From positions 3,978,569 through 4,042,568 of the forward strand of contig NW_004454195.1 of NCBI RefSeq assembly GCF_000283155.1: a stretch of DNA of 64,000 nt, given 5' to 3'. The notes beneath the pieces were generated by a model that ran no database searches, was not told the DNA's origin, and worked only from the letters and a program-made list of their open reading frames with translations. A program made the translations under genes and the position numbers. Shown here piece by piece: positions 35,239-45,894 of the stretch. The first letter of the stretch is position 1. Every line of letters begins with the position of its first letter. The stretch comes from Ceratotherium simum simum (Eukaryota > Chordata > Mammalia > Perissodactyla > Rhinocerotidae).

Positions 35239-36215
35239 CACCTCATTCCTACTATGATGGCTACTATCAAAAAAAAAAAGAACAAGTGTTGGTGAGGATG
35301 TGGAGAAATTGGAACCCTAGTGCACTGCTGGTGCGAATATAAAATAGTACAGCCGCTGTAGAAAAAGTTTGGCAGTTTCTCAAAAAATTAAAAATAGAAT
35401 TACCATATTTTATCTAGCAATTCCACTTCTGGATAGATACTCAAAAGAATTTAAATCAGAGTCTCAAAGATATTTGTATACTCTTGTTCATAGCAGCATT
35501 ATTCACAATAGCCAAAAAGTGGAAGCAACCCAAGTGTCCATCAACAGATGGATGGATAAACTAAATGTGGTATATACATACAAGGGAATATTATTCAACC
35601 TTAAAAGGGAAGGAAATTCTGACACGTGCTATATGAATAGACCTTGAGGACCTTATGCTAAGCCAGTCCCAAAAGGATACATACAGTATGATTCCACGTA
35701 TATGAGATAGTTAAAGTAACTAATTAAAATTTATAGACAGAGAAAGTAGAATGATGGTTCCGGGGTGGGGTGGGGGGTGGAATGGGGAGTTATTGTTAAT
35801 GGGTACAGAGTTTCAGTTTTGCAAGATGAAAAGAGTTCTGGAGATGGATGGTGGTGATGGTTGCACAACATTGTCAGTGTATGTAATACCACTGAACTGT
35901 GCACTTAAAAATAGTTAAGTTGGGGGGCCAGCCCGGTGGCACAAGCGGTTAAGTGCATGTGCTCTGTTGCGGCAGCCCAGGGTTCGCTGCTTCGGATTCC
36001 GGGCGCACACTGATGCACAGCTTGGCAAGCCATGCTGTGGCGGTGTCCCATATAAAGTGGAAGAAGATGGGCATGGATGTTAGCCCAGGGCCAGTCTTCC
36101 TCAGCAAAAAAAAGAGGAGGATTGGCAGATGTTAGCTCAGGGCCGATCTTCCTCAAAAAAAAAAAAGTGAAGTTAGTAAATTTTATGTTATGCATACTTT
36201 GCCACAATTTATATA
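35239..36215 (+). mobile_element. L1 3' end (L1MB/MC-type), split by an ERE
   Basis: Sense L1: GGTGAGGATGTGGAGAAATT, ACTGCTGGTGCGAATATAAA, AGCATTATTCACAATAGCC, GTCCATCAACAGATGGATGG and GGTTGCACAACATTGTCAGT. After the nested ERE the L1 tail resumes (GTAAATTTTATGTTATGC, ACTTTGCCACAATTT). The 35369-35647 open frame is its ORF2 C-terminal remnant. Confidence 0.85.
35922..36160 (+). mobile_element. ERE-type SINE with two tail modules, nested in L1
   Basis: GGGGGGCCAGCCCGGTGGC head, GCCATGCTGTGGCGGTGTCC body and two tail modules (GGATGTTAGCCCAGGG; AGATGTTAGCTCAGGG). The flanks are the two halves of an L1 3' UTR, and a degraded TSD (about AAAAATAGTTAAGTT versus AAAAAAGTGAAGTT) is visible. It lacks the ERE1 ATGACATACAACTATC segment. 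Confidence 0.88.
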
Positions 36216-36239
36216 GAGAAAGAGACAGAGACAGACAGA

Positions 36240-36480
36240 GAGAGTTCTTAGTGGCTTTGGGCTAAGCATTTTGCTTAAGTTGCTTCACATAATCCTCACA
36301 AAAACCCTGAGAGATACTATTATTTTCACCATTTTACCAGACATGGAAACTGAAAAGTTGAGGGATTAAATGATTGGTGCAAGGTTACACAAATAGGAAG
36401 TGGAAGCCTCTGGATGCAAACCTAGGTCCTCTAGCACCAGAGCTCACAATATTCACCATTATATTTTACCACTCCCTGAC
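36240..36480 (-). mobile_element. MIR SINE
   Basis: Antisense MIR: CACATAATCCTCACAAAAACC, CCATTTTACCAGACATGGAAAC and TGCAAGGTTACACAAATAGG. A short AGACAG/AGAG tract (36222-36244) precedes it. Confidence 0.75.
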
Positions 36481-36590
36481 CTGGACCGTTCAAATGTTAT
36501 CAAATGTCATCTTGTTACACTGAGCAAACCAAGGCCTTTAGTCATTCAAATTTGCTATGGTTGGTCTATAACTCTGGCCTAGTAGTAGGG

Positions 36591-36624
36591 AATTTAGAAT
36601 TATCTAGAATTTAGAATTATCTAT
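36591..36624 (+). repeat. 17-bp tandem duplication (two copies)
   Basis: AATTTAGAATTATCTAG is followed directly by a second copy differing only at its last base. A recent replication-slippage duplication is likely. Confidence 0.85.
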
Positions 36625-36699
36625 CATTTTCTGTCTCTCAAAGAACATAGTGTTTGTGGATCATACTGATTCAGATCCACAATATATTTTTGGTTATTA

Positions 36700-36935
36700 T
36701 GAGTGTTCATAATTATTATTTATTAAGGACATATTACATTTTAGGTTTGCCTTAGATGGTTTTGCATATTTACTACAATACCTACAACATTCCTGTATGG
36801 TAATATCCTTATTTTAATTTATAAGATAAAGATACTGAGTCTTTGTAAAGTTAAGTAACTGGGTCACATAACTTGTAAAAATAGGCATTGGATCTCAATT
36901 TGTTGAAATTCAAAATGTTTTCCACTAAGTCATAC
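36700..36935 (-). mobile_element. Old MIR SINE
   Basis: Antisense MIR remnant: CTACAACATTCCTGTATGG, TTATAAGATAAAGATACTGAG, AAGTTAAGTAACTGGGTCAC and a final TTCCACTAAGTCATAC. Confidence 0.65.
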
Positions 36936-37975
36936 TTTTCTCTATTGCCCAACTTTCAGTGGACACATAAGCAACTTAGGTTCCTATTCTTAAATTTGGC
37001 CTTGGCCTCAAGCATCCTTTCATATATTAATACAGTCTTGTTACCTTTAATGTAATATGTATGTTTTGAAAATCACCTTTCAAAGAAAATATTTTATCAG
37101 TTATCTTACCAGTAGAATTAGGATGTTGGACTAATGAACTCTATTCTGACATTTTCTAAATCTGTAATTCTATTACACAATTGTATTAAGATGAGGTCTC
37201 ATCAAAAACATTGAGAAAGAGATTGAGCATAACACAGAGAGCCAATAAGTTTCCTTATAACTTCAGTGTCTTACCAAAGCCTAATAAGTCTTGCCTTAGA
37301 AGTTCAGCCTCTTAAATATTACTTTTCACATAACATATTCATGACAGCATTTACTACTAATGATCATCTATGAGTTATGAAGGATAAAGTCATGTGAATG
37401 GAATCCAAACGTCAAACAACAGTCCCTCAGAAGCAACTGAACCTCATCCAACTGTAGCATAATTTGGGGACTGAGCTGAAGAAAATGCTCTGGTTGAGCT
37501 AGTGATTTAATCTCTAAGAAGTGCCACCAGAAATGTAAATGGAGGAGAGAAGAAAAAATGGCCACAGTATTAAGAAGTCTCCATGATCAATTTCACAAGA
37601 AGTCAGCTGTATATATAATCCTGAACTTTAAATCAGATAAATTCTGAAAGCTTGGAAGCAGATATATTTCTTCATCTAACATTTCCTGGCTCCTCCGTGT
37701 TGGCAAACTCAGTCCGATTTGTGAGGGGGTCAAATGTGTTGAACTCCTGTCAAACTTTCCAGGGTAGGTAAAAATCAATAATTTTAATCTTAATCCTGAG
37801 ACCACGGTGTGTTCAAGTTGGAAATCTACTCCATATGTTCATGATATTATTTCACAAAAGTCCTTAAAAGGTTTTTTCATGAGAACTCTGTGAGGTTTCC
37901 AAATCTCCTTGGCCTCTTAGGATTGGTTTGTTTTAACCATTAAAATTATAAATAAGAATATCATTAGTTAAAAAA
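36936..37975. other. No assignable feature
   Basis: AT-rich sequence without a recognised gene or repeat. Confidence 0.4.
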
Positions 37976-37979
37976 AAAA

Positions 37980-38205
37980 GTGAGCTTATTGAGAATCTAG
38001 TATATGCCAGGCACTTCTACATGGCATTATCTCATTTAAATTCTCACAACCAGCCAGCAAACTGGATGGCACTGCCCCCATTTTTCAGATACCGAGGCAC
38101 AGATGGATAAATGACTTGGTCAGATGTGTCCAGCTGGCATATGACCTCAGCTGAGTATATCTGACTCCAAAACTCATATTCTTTTACTACATTACACTGC
38201 TTCTA
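37980..38205 (-). mobile_element. MIR SINE
   Basis: Antisense MIR: GTATATGCCAGGCACTTC, TTTAAATTCTCACAACCAGCC, CCCATTTTTCAGATACCGAGG and ATGACTTGGTCAGATG. Confidence 0.78.
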
Positions 38206-38900
38206 AACCTGGTTTCTTTTTAGATCTATGAAATGATAGGCATTCTGTTCAAAATATGGAATATGCCCTTGTTTAGAAGGAAATGAAGCCCAGGAACATG
38301 TTTTCTGTTACCTAGTCAGCATCCCAGCTGACCTTGCTAGCTGCAGCGATATCACAATGTTATTCTCCTCTATAGAAAGGGCTCTTTACGTAGGTCCTGT
38401 AAAACTGTAAACCAGTCATTCTGAAAAAGTCAAGCAGCTTGAATTCATGCCTGTCAGGGGTTTTTTTGACGCCCATTTCTTATGACCCTTTCTCTTCAAA
38501 CTGAACTTGTCAAACTGTTTTTGCAAGTACTCAGAATGTTGCCACCCATTTAGTCCTTTGTAGAATATAAATTCTGAACAGTTTTCTATGGAACTAGAAA
38601 ATGTTCATTTTGATAACACTTGGAAAATTTTAAATTAAAATGGAAAGATGTTGCTAAATGATCAAAAAGGCAAGAGAAAATCACCAGAGCTAAGACGACT
38701 TACCCTCACCCACCAGCTCCATGGTTGTATTCTCGCTCAAGTTTCTCTGCTATCTGTTACTTTAAGAAAATGCAAATTTGACTCACTCTTGGAAGATACT
38801 AATAAAGTCAGCTTTAAACCCCTATATAATAAATACAGTACTATCAATGAATTCTTACAGAAGAATTTTAAAAATGCTAAAAGAAGCAAAAAATTATGTT
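38206..38900. other. No assignable feature
   Basis: No supported gene or repeat. A 99-codon open frame beginning at 38648 shows no family resemblance. Confidence 0.4.
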
Positions 38901-38904
38901 TTTG

Positions 38905-39125
38905 TTTCTACTATGCACCAAGTATCTTGTCAGGTGTTTTCATATAGCATCTTTTTCTCCACATAACTTAATGAAGTGGATTTTATTCTCATTTTATAGA
39001 TGAAGCATCTGAGGCTTTAACAAGGCCATATATCTTGCCCAACATCATGTAAGAAGTAAATAGAAAACCTAGAATCAGAATTAAACTCTAGCTCCAAAAC
39101 CCATTCCTTTTTCATTTTATTAAAC
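38905..39125 (-). mobile_element. MIR SINE
   Basis: Antisense MIR: CTATGCACCAAGTATCTTGTC, CTCATTTTATAGATGAAGC, ATCTGAGGCTTTAACAAGG and TATCTTGCCCAACATCATG. Confidence 0.72.
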
Positions 39126-39796
39126 TGCTACTTTTAGTTTTAAAATACATGTGGAAGTAATCACTTAACTATATTTCCATCTCCTAATAACCATTGTGGG
39201 GAATTCTTCTACAGTAATTCATACAGCAGTAGAACTTGCCAAGTAAACACATTTTTAATGACAATGACTGATCGTTTAAGCAGGTGAGGTGATCATTATA
39301 TTTCCCCTCTGTTTAAACAAGTTTTCCATTTAATTTAAGAAATACAACATGGCAGGATGCATGTTAGGAAGAGATAAGACATGCCTCCAAGCCAACATCC
39401 TATGGGGTGAAGGTAGAGACCCATGATGTGAGGGAGAAGACCGTGATGCAGAATGTATTTTATCTCAAAGAAGCATATGCCTTGAGGTCCTTTCATTGAA
39501 AGCACTGAAGTTCGAGAAAAAAACTACAGAGTCTTTCCCTTATTTTCCTCATCAACATGAAATGATTTATCTTACTAGCCTCATACCATAAATAGAAAAT
39601 GTTAATAAAATAACCGCACAAATAGCTATTTCAAATAAGTCAGTAAAATATTATCTATGTATTTAATCGGCATGATGTCGTTAATATTGAAATGAATAAC
39701 ATCACACAGATCATTTGATCAGTTATCATTTAAGTAAAATACACTGACCTACTTCAGGTTTTGCCTTTTTACCTTTGTAAGAAAGAAGCATCAATC
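39126..39796. other. No assignable feature
   Basis: AT-rich sequence, no recognised gene or repeat. Confidence 0.4.
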
Positions 39797-39810
39797 AAAA
39801 ACATAGAAGA

Positions 39811-40024
39811 GGGCCGGCCCCATGGCTTAGTGGTTAAGTGCGCGCGCTCCGCTGCTGGCGGCCCGGGTTCGGATCCCAGGCGCACACCGATGCGCGGCTT
39901 CTCCGGCCATGCTGAGGCCGCGTCCCACATACAGCAACTAGAAGGATGTGCAGCTATGACATACAACTATCTACCGGGGCTTTGGGGAGAAAAAATAAAT
40001 AAATAAAATCTAAAAAAAAAAAAA
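39811..40024 (+). mobile_element. ERE1 SINE, short-tailed, 14-bp TSD
   Basis: GGGCCGGCCCCATGGCTTAG head, B box GGTTCGGATCC, full ERE1 body and an AAATAAATAAAATCT/poly-A tail with no tail module. Perfect TSD AAAAACATAGAAGA at 39797-39810 and 40025-40038. Low divergence from the consensus suggests a young insertion. Open frames on both strands here are SINE-derived. Confidence 0.95.
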
Positions 40025-40038
40025 AAAAACATAGAAGA

Positions 40039-41095
40039 ATGCAAACAAAATTGACCATATTAAGAAAACAGGAGGCTCCAGAGTCCTTGTGAAAACTCTC
40101 AGGCTCACAATCCTGGTGCTGTTCCCTCTTCCGCTCATTTAGAAGCTCGAGTTCCACCATCCCCTGGCTATTCCTTTTCCCCAAAGATGCCACCAGTCTG
40201 GCTTGATGTGTAAACCCACCCAAAGCCATTATCACGGGGTAATGGCAAATGGGGGAAAGGCCCTGTGCCTCCAAATTCTTGATGCTCTCACTCCCTTAGA
40301 ACATGCTGTTTCCAAGAAGTTTTCGGGTCCTTTATGTAAGGAAACTGCCAACCAGGACTCCCATCCCTACCCTGCTCCAGGTTTGCCACACGTCTCCAAA
40401 ACTGAGAGCAGGTCAACTCAAGCTGGTCTCCCCTCAGCATGCAGAATCAACCCAAGGCTCTTTTTCAGTGAGTCAGCCCTCTTCTCCTTGCCCACCCCAC
40501 ACCTAGGAAGATTTGTTAATTCCTCTTACTCATCAGTCTTCTCCTGCCAGGCAGCTTTGGCTGCCTCTAAGGTAGTTCTTCTGTTCAACAGGATTTTGGT
40601 CACTCCGCTTACCATGATGTACAGCAGATGGCTTGGGTTGTCCTCAGCAGAGTTGTGTTACAAGAAGCATTACTTTAAAGTCTGTCAGCGAGCAATGCTC
40701 CAGACTGTCACATGGAAATGCCTAACATTTGATTTAATGAGGATGTTTTCTAAGTGGCACTTGCTACAACTGCCTGGAAAACTCAGGACTAATGTCTCTG
40801 GCATGTAACAGCCTGGGACTCTTACACAGCCTTCTTCCTCTTGACTTGACTTTGGTCTGGAATTTGAGCTTCATGTTCTATCCACTCATATCCCATAGCA
40901 CATGCTAAATTCCTTTATGTGGTTTTAATTTAAAACAATGCCTTCATATGAATTTAATTTGAAACAATGCCAAATCATATTTATTTTCCCAAATATGCTT
41001 TTAATACCACGTGTCAACTTAGAGCATGAAATTCTACCACACAGTCAAGATGATTATTGGAAAAAAATGTTGAAAGACATGATATCATTCTACCA
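40039..41095. other. Unassigned DNA with a 201-codon open frame
   Basis: A plus-strand frame at 40203-40808 is open for 201 codons, the longest outside known elements here. Its translation has no signal peptide, domain or repeat I recognise. There is no obvious promoter, splice structure or polyadenylation context, and GC content is locally raised, which lengthens chance frames. I treat it as a chance ORF. Confidence 0.4.
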
Positions 41096-41098
41096 ATT

Positions 41099-41275
41099 TA
41101 TACTAGTGCTTCTCAGCATTGGCTGTATATCAGAATCATCTATGGGGCTTTTAAAAAATTATAGCTGTCTTGGCCCCAGGTTGCCCATGCCCCCTTCTAA
41201 TAAAGATGAGACAGCTATTCTATATTTTTCCATGGTTCTTATGAAACAATATTGTAAAGTTAACTCTGAGGCTCT
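41099..41275 (+). mobile_element. MER20-like hAT-Charlie element, decayed
   Basis: Begins TAGTGCTTCTCAGCATTGGC, TATCAGAATCATCTATGGGG, CTTTTAAAAAATTATAGCTG, the MER20 order. The 3' half is poorly preserved. Confidence 0.6.
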
Positions 41276-41551
41276 TATAGGAATGTGGATATTTAAAAAA
41301 TAACCTTGACCATCTCCATTGTTTGAGTAATTAAAAGGGGTTATAATCTTAAAGAAATGTTATGGTAGCTATGAAATAGATCCTTATTCCAACCAGAGTA
41401 TGCCTTTCTCACTGGAGCTGAGTCTAAGAATTCCAGCTGGTAAATGGATAAATGGGATAAATATCCATGCAAATGATGAGAAAATTGCTATTAGGATCTG
41501 CCCTTATCCTAAAACTTTCCGTGACGGTCTGATTAAACAAGTCACCTCTTT

Positions 41552-41844
41552 TTTTGTGTGTGAGGAAGATCAGCCCTGAGCTAACATCCATGACAATCCT
41601 CCTCTTTTTGCTGAGGAAGACCGGCCCTGAGCTAACATCCATCGCCAATCCTCCTCCTTTTTTTTTCCCCAAAGCCCCAGCAGATAGTTGTATGTCATAG
41701 TTGCACATCTTTCTAGTTGCTGCATGTGGGACGCGGCCTCAGCATGGCCCGAGATGCCGTGCGTCGGTGCGCGCCCGGGATCCGAACCCGGGCCGCCAGT
41801 AGCGGAGCTCGGGCACTTAACCGCTAAGCCATGGGGCTGGCCCC
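41552..41844 (-). mobile_element. ERE1 SINE with two tail modules, 13-bp TSD
   Basis: Antisense ERE1: two modules (CTGAGCTAACATCC with CAATCCTCCTC), body TAGTTGTATGTCATAGTTGC, B-box complement GGATCCGAACC and head CCATGGGGCTGGCCCC. TSD AAGTCACCTCTTT (41539-41551) and AAGTCGCCTCTTT (41845-41857), one mismatch. Confidence 0.94.
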
Positions 41845-41857
41845 AAGTCGCCTCTTT

Positions 41858-42950
41858 GATAAGACTGCTATTCTCCTATAGGTCATTGCCTGAGTTATGC
41901 TGGACTCTTTCAGGTTGCAAGAATCAGAGTTATGCTCGAGCTATCTCAAATGACGGATATATATTGTAAGGCCCTATGGGAAAGTAAAGAAACTCCAAAA
42001 ACTATCTATGCAATGCACACCAAAGATTGGAAACAGAATGCTTTCCATAATTTTTTAGGGTACAATAGATGGTGTCTTGACAGCAATTCTAGAATTCATC
42101 TCCTTAGAAAAGAATGGAATTGTGGTTCAGTCAGGTAAACAGAAATTACTCTACGTATTTCAAGTTCAGAGGAATTCGTTTCACAAATGATGAAAGAGAT
42201 GAGAAGCCCAACAGGAGATGGTGGAGCCCATTAAAAACAGCAATAATCTGCTAGTGAGACAAAGTGAGATGATGTTACTAGAATCCATAAAGCATGGCCA
42301 CCTGGGGGAAAATGGAACAATTGGGAGCTGGGACTACTGAAGGAGATGCTTTCAGGCCAAGCTTGAATCAGGAAGGTAATACAGCCTCTGCCTGAGACAC
42401 CAACTAAGACAAGAGGAATGGGGAAAATACCCTGGCCTTTCCCTTCTTCCTACACTCAAATCTCCTACCAGTACCTTCCATTGGCTTAACATAACCAGAA
42501 GTTAGTGATACAGATCAATGCAAGGGAAGCATAGAAAATGGATCTGAAGGCAAAGAGGCAAATTTCAGCACAAAGAGCATTGATGGCTCCCAGCTCTATC
42601 ACTCCACCATTCCTATGATTCAGCATCTCTCTGTCTCTGCTTTACCTTCTGTTTCTAACTTCAATCTCTAATTGGCTATGAAGTCAAACCTACCAAAAGA
42701 AAGATTATGTTTGGCTTGATTTTTCCCTGCTTAGTTGAAAGCAGTGCTATTATGGAGGCAGGCAAGCCCTCTACATGACTACCTCTGATTCAGCCACTGG
42801 ACCATCAGCTGTAGATTTCTTGGCAAAGTAACTTGGTACAAAGAAGGCAACCACAACAAAAGGAGACATCTGTGGCTAATTTTCTCAGGAGAGACACGTA
42901 TATCTAGAAAGCACTTTGAATTTTTTCAGAAATCCTCAGTGTTATGGGCT
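41858..42950. other. Unassigned DNA; possible old LTR-like patch
   Basis: No gene is supported. About 42420-42580 has a CTTCCATTGGCTTAACATAA motif and purine-rich flanks reminiscent of an old LTR, but I cannot name it. Confidence 0.35.
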
Positions 42951-43322
42951 GAATTGTGTCCCCCCACCCCCAAATTCTTATGTTTAAGTCCTAACTCTCA
43001 TTACCTCAGAATGTGACTATATTTTGAGTTAGAGTCTTTAAAGAGGTAATTAAATTAGAATGAGGTCATTAGGGTGGGCTCTAATCCAATATGACTTGTA
43101 TCCTTATAAGAAGAGGAGATTAAGATACACAGAGAAGACCATGTGGACACAAGGAGAAGACAGCCATCTACAAGCCAAGAAAAGAGGTCTTAGGAGAAAC
43201 CAACCCCGCTGACACCTTGATCTCGAACTTCTAGTCTCCAGAATTGTGAGAAAATTAATTTCTGTTGTTAAAGTCACCCAATCTGTGGTACTTTGTTATG
43301 GCAGCCCTAGCAGACTAATACA
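42951..43322 (+). mobile_element. Solo MLT1 LTR (ERVL-MaLR)
   Basis: Starts TGTTATGGGCTGAATTGTG and ends GACTAATACA, with the ordered MLT1A/B landmarks ACCTCAGAATGTGACTATAT, TCCTTATAAGAAGAGGAGA, CAGCCATCTACAAGCCAAG and CTTTGTTATGGCAGCCCTAG. The flanks CTCAG and GTCAG may be a 5-bp TSD with one mismatch. No internal retroviral region is present. Confidence 0.88.
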
Positions 43323-43439
43323 GTCAGTACATTAGGTCGAATTATGTCTGTGGATCAGCTATATTCTGAAGTTCAATGGTGTGTTCAATGTATTTAGTGA
43401 TGATTGTTTCAGTCACTAGCTCTCTCTAACATTGGTCTT

Positions 43440-43540
43440 TGTGTTACTTGGCTAAGGCCACCATAACAAAATACCACAGATTGGGTGACTTAAACAACAA
43501 AAATTTATTTTCTTACAGTTCTGGGAACTGATTGCCATTA
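43440..43540 (-). mobile_element. MLT1 LTR fragment, inverted relative to the neighbour
   Basis: TTGGCTAAGGCCACCATAAC, AAAATACCACAGATTGGGTG and ACTTAAACAACAAAAATTT form the reverse complement of the 3' end of the LTR at 42951-43322. The two make an inverted pair with a spacer of about 120 bp. Confidence 0.75.
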
Positions 43541-43854
43541 AGTTGATCACAATCATTCTGATTATTAGTCTTTACTTCTCTAAAATCCAAAACTTATCTC
43601 ACCAGGTTATTGTGGAAATGGTGAGTGTATTTTAAGACTAGTAGAACATTATCATTGATGTCCTCATTATTAACAATGTACCTCCCAGTTCTTACCTGTG
43701 TCAGAACCACATCTATCTGGAAAGTCATTTTCTAGACAAACACCAAGTCTAGCGTATTCTTTCCCTATAGACACATTGCCTGGATTACATTTTCCACCGT
43801 GCCTGGGTTGTACTGGCCCTTGCTTCCTACGTTATTTCCAAGATTACAACCATT

Positions 43855-44030
43855 CAAGGTTTCCTTATCTGTAAAATGGGGGTAATAATATTACCCGCCT
43901 GGCAAGAGTATTCTGAGGATTAAATAAGTCAATAGCTGTAAAAAAACTCAAAACAGCATCTGACATATGAAGCACTATACAATTGTTTGCTATTACTAAC
44001 ATCACTATCATTATTATTAAAATTAAAGGT
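43855..44030 (+). mobile_element. MIR SINE
   Basis: Sense MIR: TTTCCTTATCTGTAAAATGG, GGGTAATAATATTACCCGCC and TTCTGAGGATTAAATAAGTC, with a final ATTATTATTAAAATT tail. Confidence 0.75.
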
Positions 44031-44049
44031 AATTATTTTTCATATATGA

Positions 44050-44525
44050 GATGCTGCTGCTGCCCTGCCTGATTCCCCTTTACCAGGCTACTGCACCCAC
44101 TGCCCAGCTGCTGCAGTTGTTGACTGCTACAAGTTCATACCTGCAACCTTCTCCAGCAGATTGCCCTTGGCTGATGGGAATGAACTCCACTGAAGATGTC
44201 TGGGGTGTTGTGTCACCTTTCCATGGGGGTAACCCTTAGCCTATGACTGACTAGTGCAAAGGGTAAAACAGCGTGGTCCCCTCTTCTCTGTGTAGAACAA
44301 ACTCTGTTGTATGATGCACTCTCCAGGGTTCTGCAATGAGGACAATCTGAGGCTAGATGTTTTCTGAAACCACACCTTTGCCTTGCTTTTTCCCCTGTCC
44401 TATAGTGTTTCCCTCACTCCCCTGCAGGGCCCTCCTGAGAGCATCACCTCAATTACACACTCACATAAGAAGTCCCATATCAGATTCAGAATCTAGGGAA
44501 ACTAATCTAAGAGACTCACGTAAGC
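44050..44525 (+). mobile_element. Probable old LTR element, family uncertain
   Basis: CTGCCTGATTCCCCTTTACC, GTTGTGTCACCTTTCCATGG, CCTATGACTGACTAGTGC and a terminal AGATTCAGAATCTAGGGAAAC region follow an order I recognise from an old mammalian LTR. Name and borders are uncertain. The short open frames here are not genes. Confidence 0.5.
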
Positions 44526-45633
44526 AGAAAGTAGTTTTTAGAATGAGACCACGTCTTACACGTTTTCTTTTCTCTGCCATAATATCTAACTTAATACCAG
44601 TCTCATATGAAATGTTTAAACAAATGTTTTCCAGTTGATTGAAATATCTACAATCAAAATATCTACAGGAGTAAAGACTACTAATTTCACTTTTAAAGAC
44701 CTAGAGACCAAGAATGTAGGTGCAAAATACAGAAACTATGCAATGGAGAAATCTATTCACCTGTCTTAACAAGTGAGGTAAATTACAGTTAGTTGAGAGT
44801 AGTGATTGGTATTGAAGGTGAGCACTGCCAAAATGATAGGATCAAGTGTGTCATTTGGAAACTGCATACACACCCAGAAAGAATGTGAGGAATATTGTCA
44901 TTGAAAACTGTCATATGCTTTGTGGATGGGTTGTGTTATCCTAGTGACAGCACATCCTGCAGAAAAGGCCTCTGAGGAAGTCAGAGGACAGGTCTTTATC
45001 TTTTCAGTCCTCCTGGGATTACAGAAGCAAGTTTCAATTAAAGGCAATAAAAGAATGAGGACATCTCACACAACTACGAACAACCAGAAGTCTCTACCTT
45101 ATTTCACACTATTATGTTTCATATTATAATAAAAGAACTAAATATGATCCAAAGATATAGAGAGCCATATGCATCTACAATAGAATCAGCCTTGCCCCTT
45201 CTCTCACTGCTTTATTGTTACAATCGCATGAAGTAGCATATGAAAGCATTTTCTAGGCAGCAATGCACTAAAAGATTATGTGCTACTAAATGATTATTAT
45301 TAATAATGTTAATAAAAAATACATTCCCCAAGGGTATACTTAGGTATTTCAGGTATATTAATCAGGATTCACTCAATGGCAAGTGGTAGAATTCTAACTT
45401 CAGCCTTAGCAAAAAAAGACTCAATCAGTGGGTAGGTAGAGCCCAGACAGCTCCTGGCACACAGTGGAGGTCGAACTGTTAAAACTTGTAATAGTATTGA
45501 ACTGGGACAGTATACCAGTAAAAAGGAATGCACTAGCTGGTATGATGTGTCAGGCATTTGAGAGACACTGGGATGTTGTAACTAAGAGGACAATGTTATA
45601 TAATGGCTACTGCTACGTGATATTGATATTCTG
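44526..45633. other. No assignable feature
   Basis: AT-rich sequence with unrecognised short open frames on both strands. Confidence 0.4.
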
Positions 45634-45828
45634 AAACTGTGGCTCTCAAACTTTAGCATGCATCAAAATGACCTGGGGGTTTGGTAAAACACAGATTTCA
45701 GGCCCCAATGCGATTTTTTTGATTAAGAAGGTCTGAGGTGGGGCCAAAGAATTTATATTTTTAACAAGCTCCAAGGTTATGCTGATGCTACTGGTCCTGG
45801 GACCTCCTTTGAAAACCACACTTCTGGA
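45634..45828 (+). mobile_element. MER5A-type hAT-Charlie element
   Basis: TGTGGCTCTCAAACTTTAGC, ATGCATCAAAATGACCTGGG, GGTCTGAGGTGGGGCCAAAG, TTTTTAACAAGCTCCAAGG and GAAAACCACACTT lie in MER5A order, with both terminal regions recognisable. Confidence 0.8.
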
Positions 45829-45870
45829 AAAATTAATAAAGAGGTACAGGTGATTAACAGACAATGAAAA

Positions 45871-45894
45871 CCCTCTGGCATGAAAGCCAGAGGG
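45871..45894. repeat. Perfect 9-bp-stem hairpin
   Basis: CCCTCTGGC and GCCAGAGGG flank a six-base spacer ATGAAA. The stem is too short for a miRNA precursor and no other support for an RNA gene is visible. Confidence 0.7.

Noticed and set aside
40203..40808. 201-codon plus-strand open frame
   Set aside because: No recognisable domain, no splice or promoter context, and an overlapping open frame in another register. The region has locally higher GC, which lengthens chance frames. Protein-level conservation or RNA evidence would be needed.
45871..45894. miRNA or terminator hairpin
   Set aside because: A 9-bp stem is too short for a miRNA precursor, and bacterial-type terminators do not apply in this genome.
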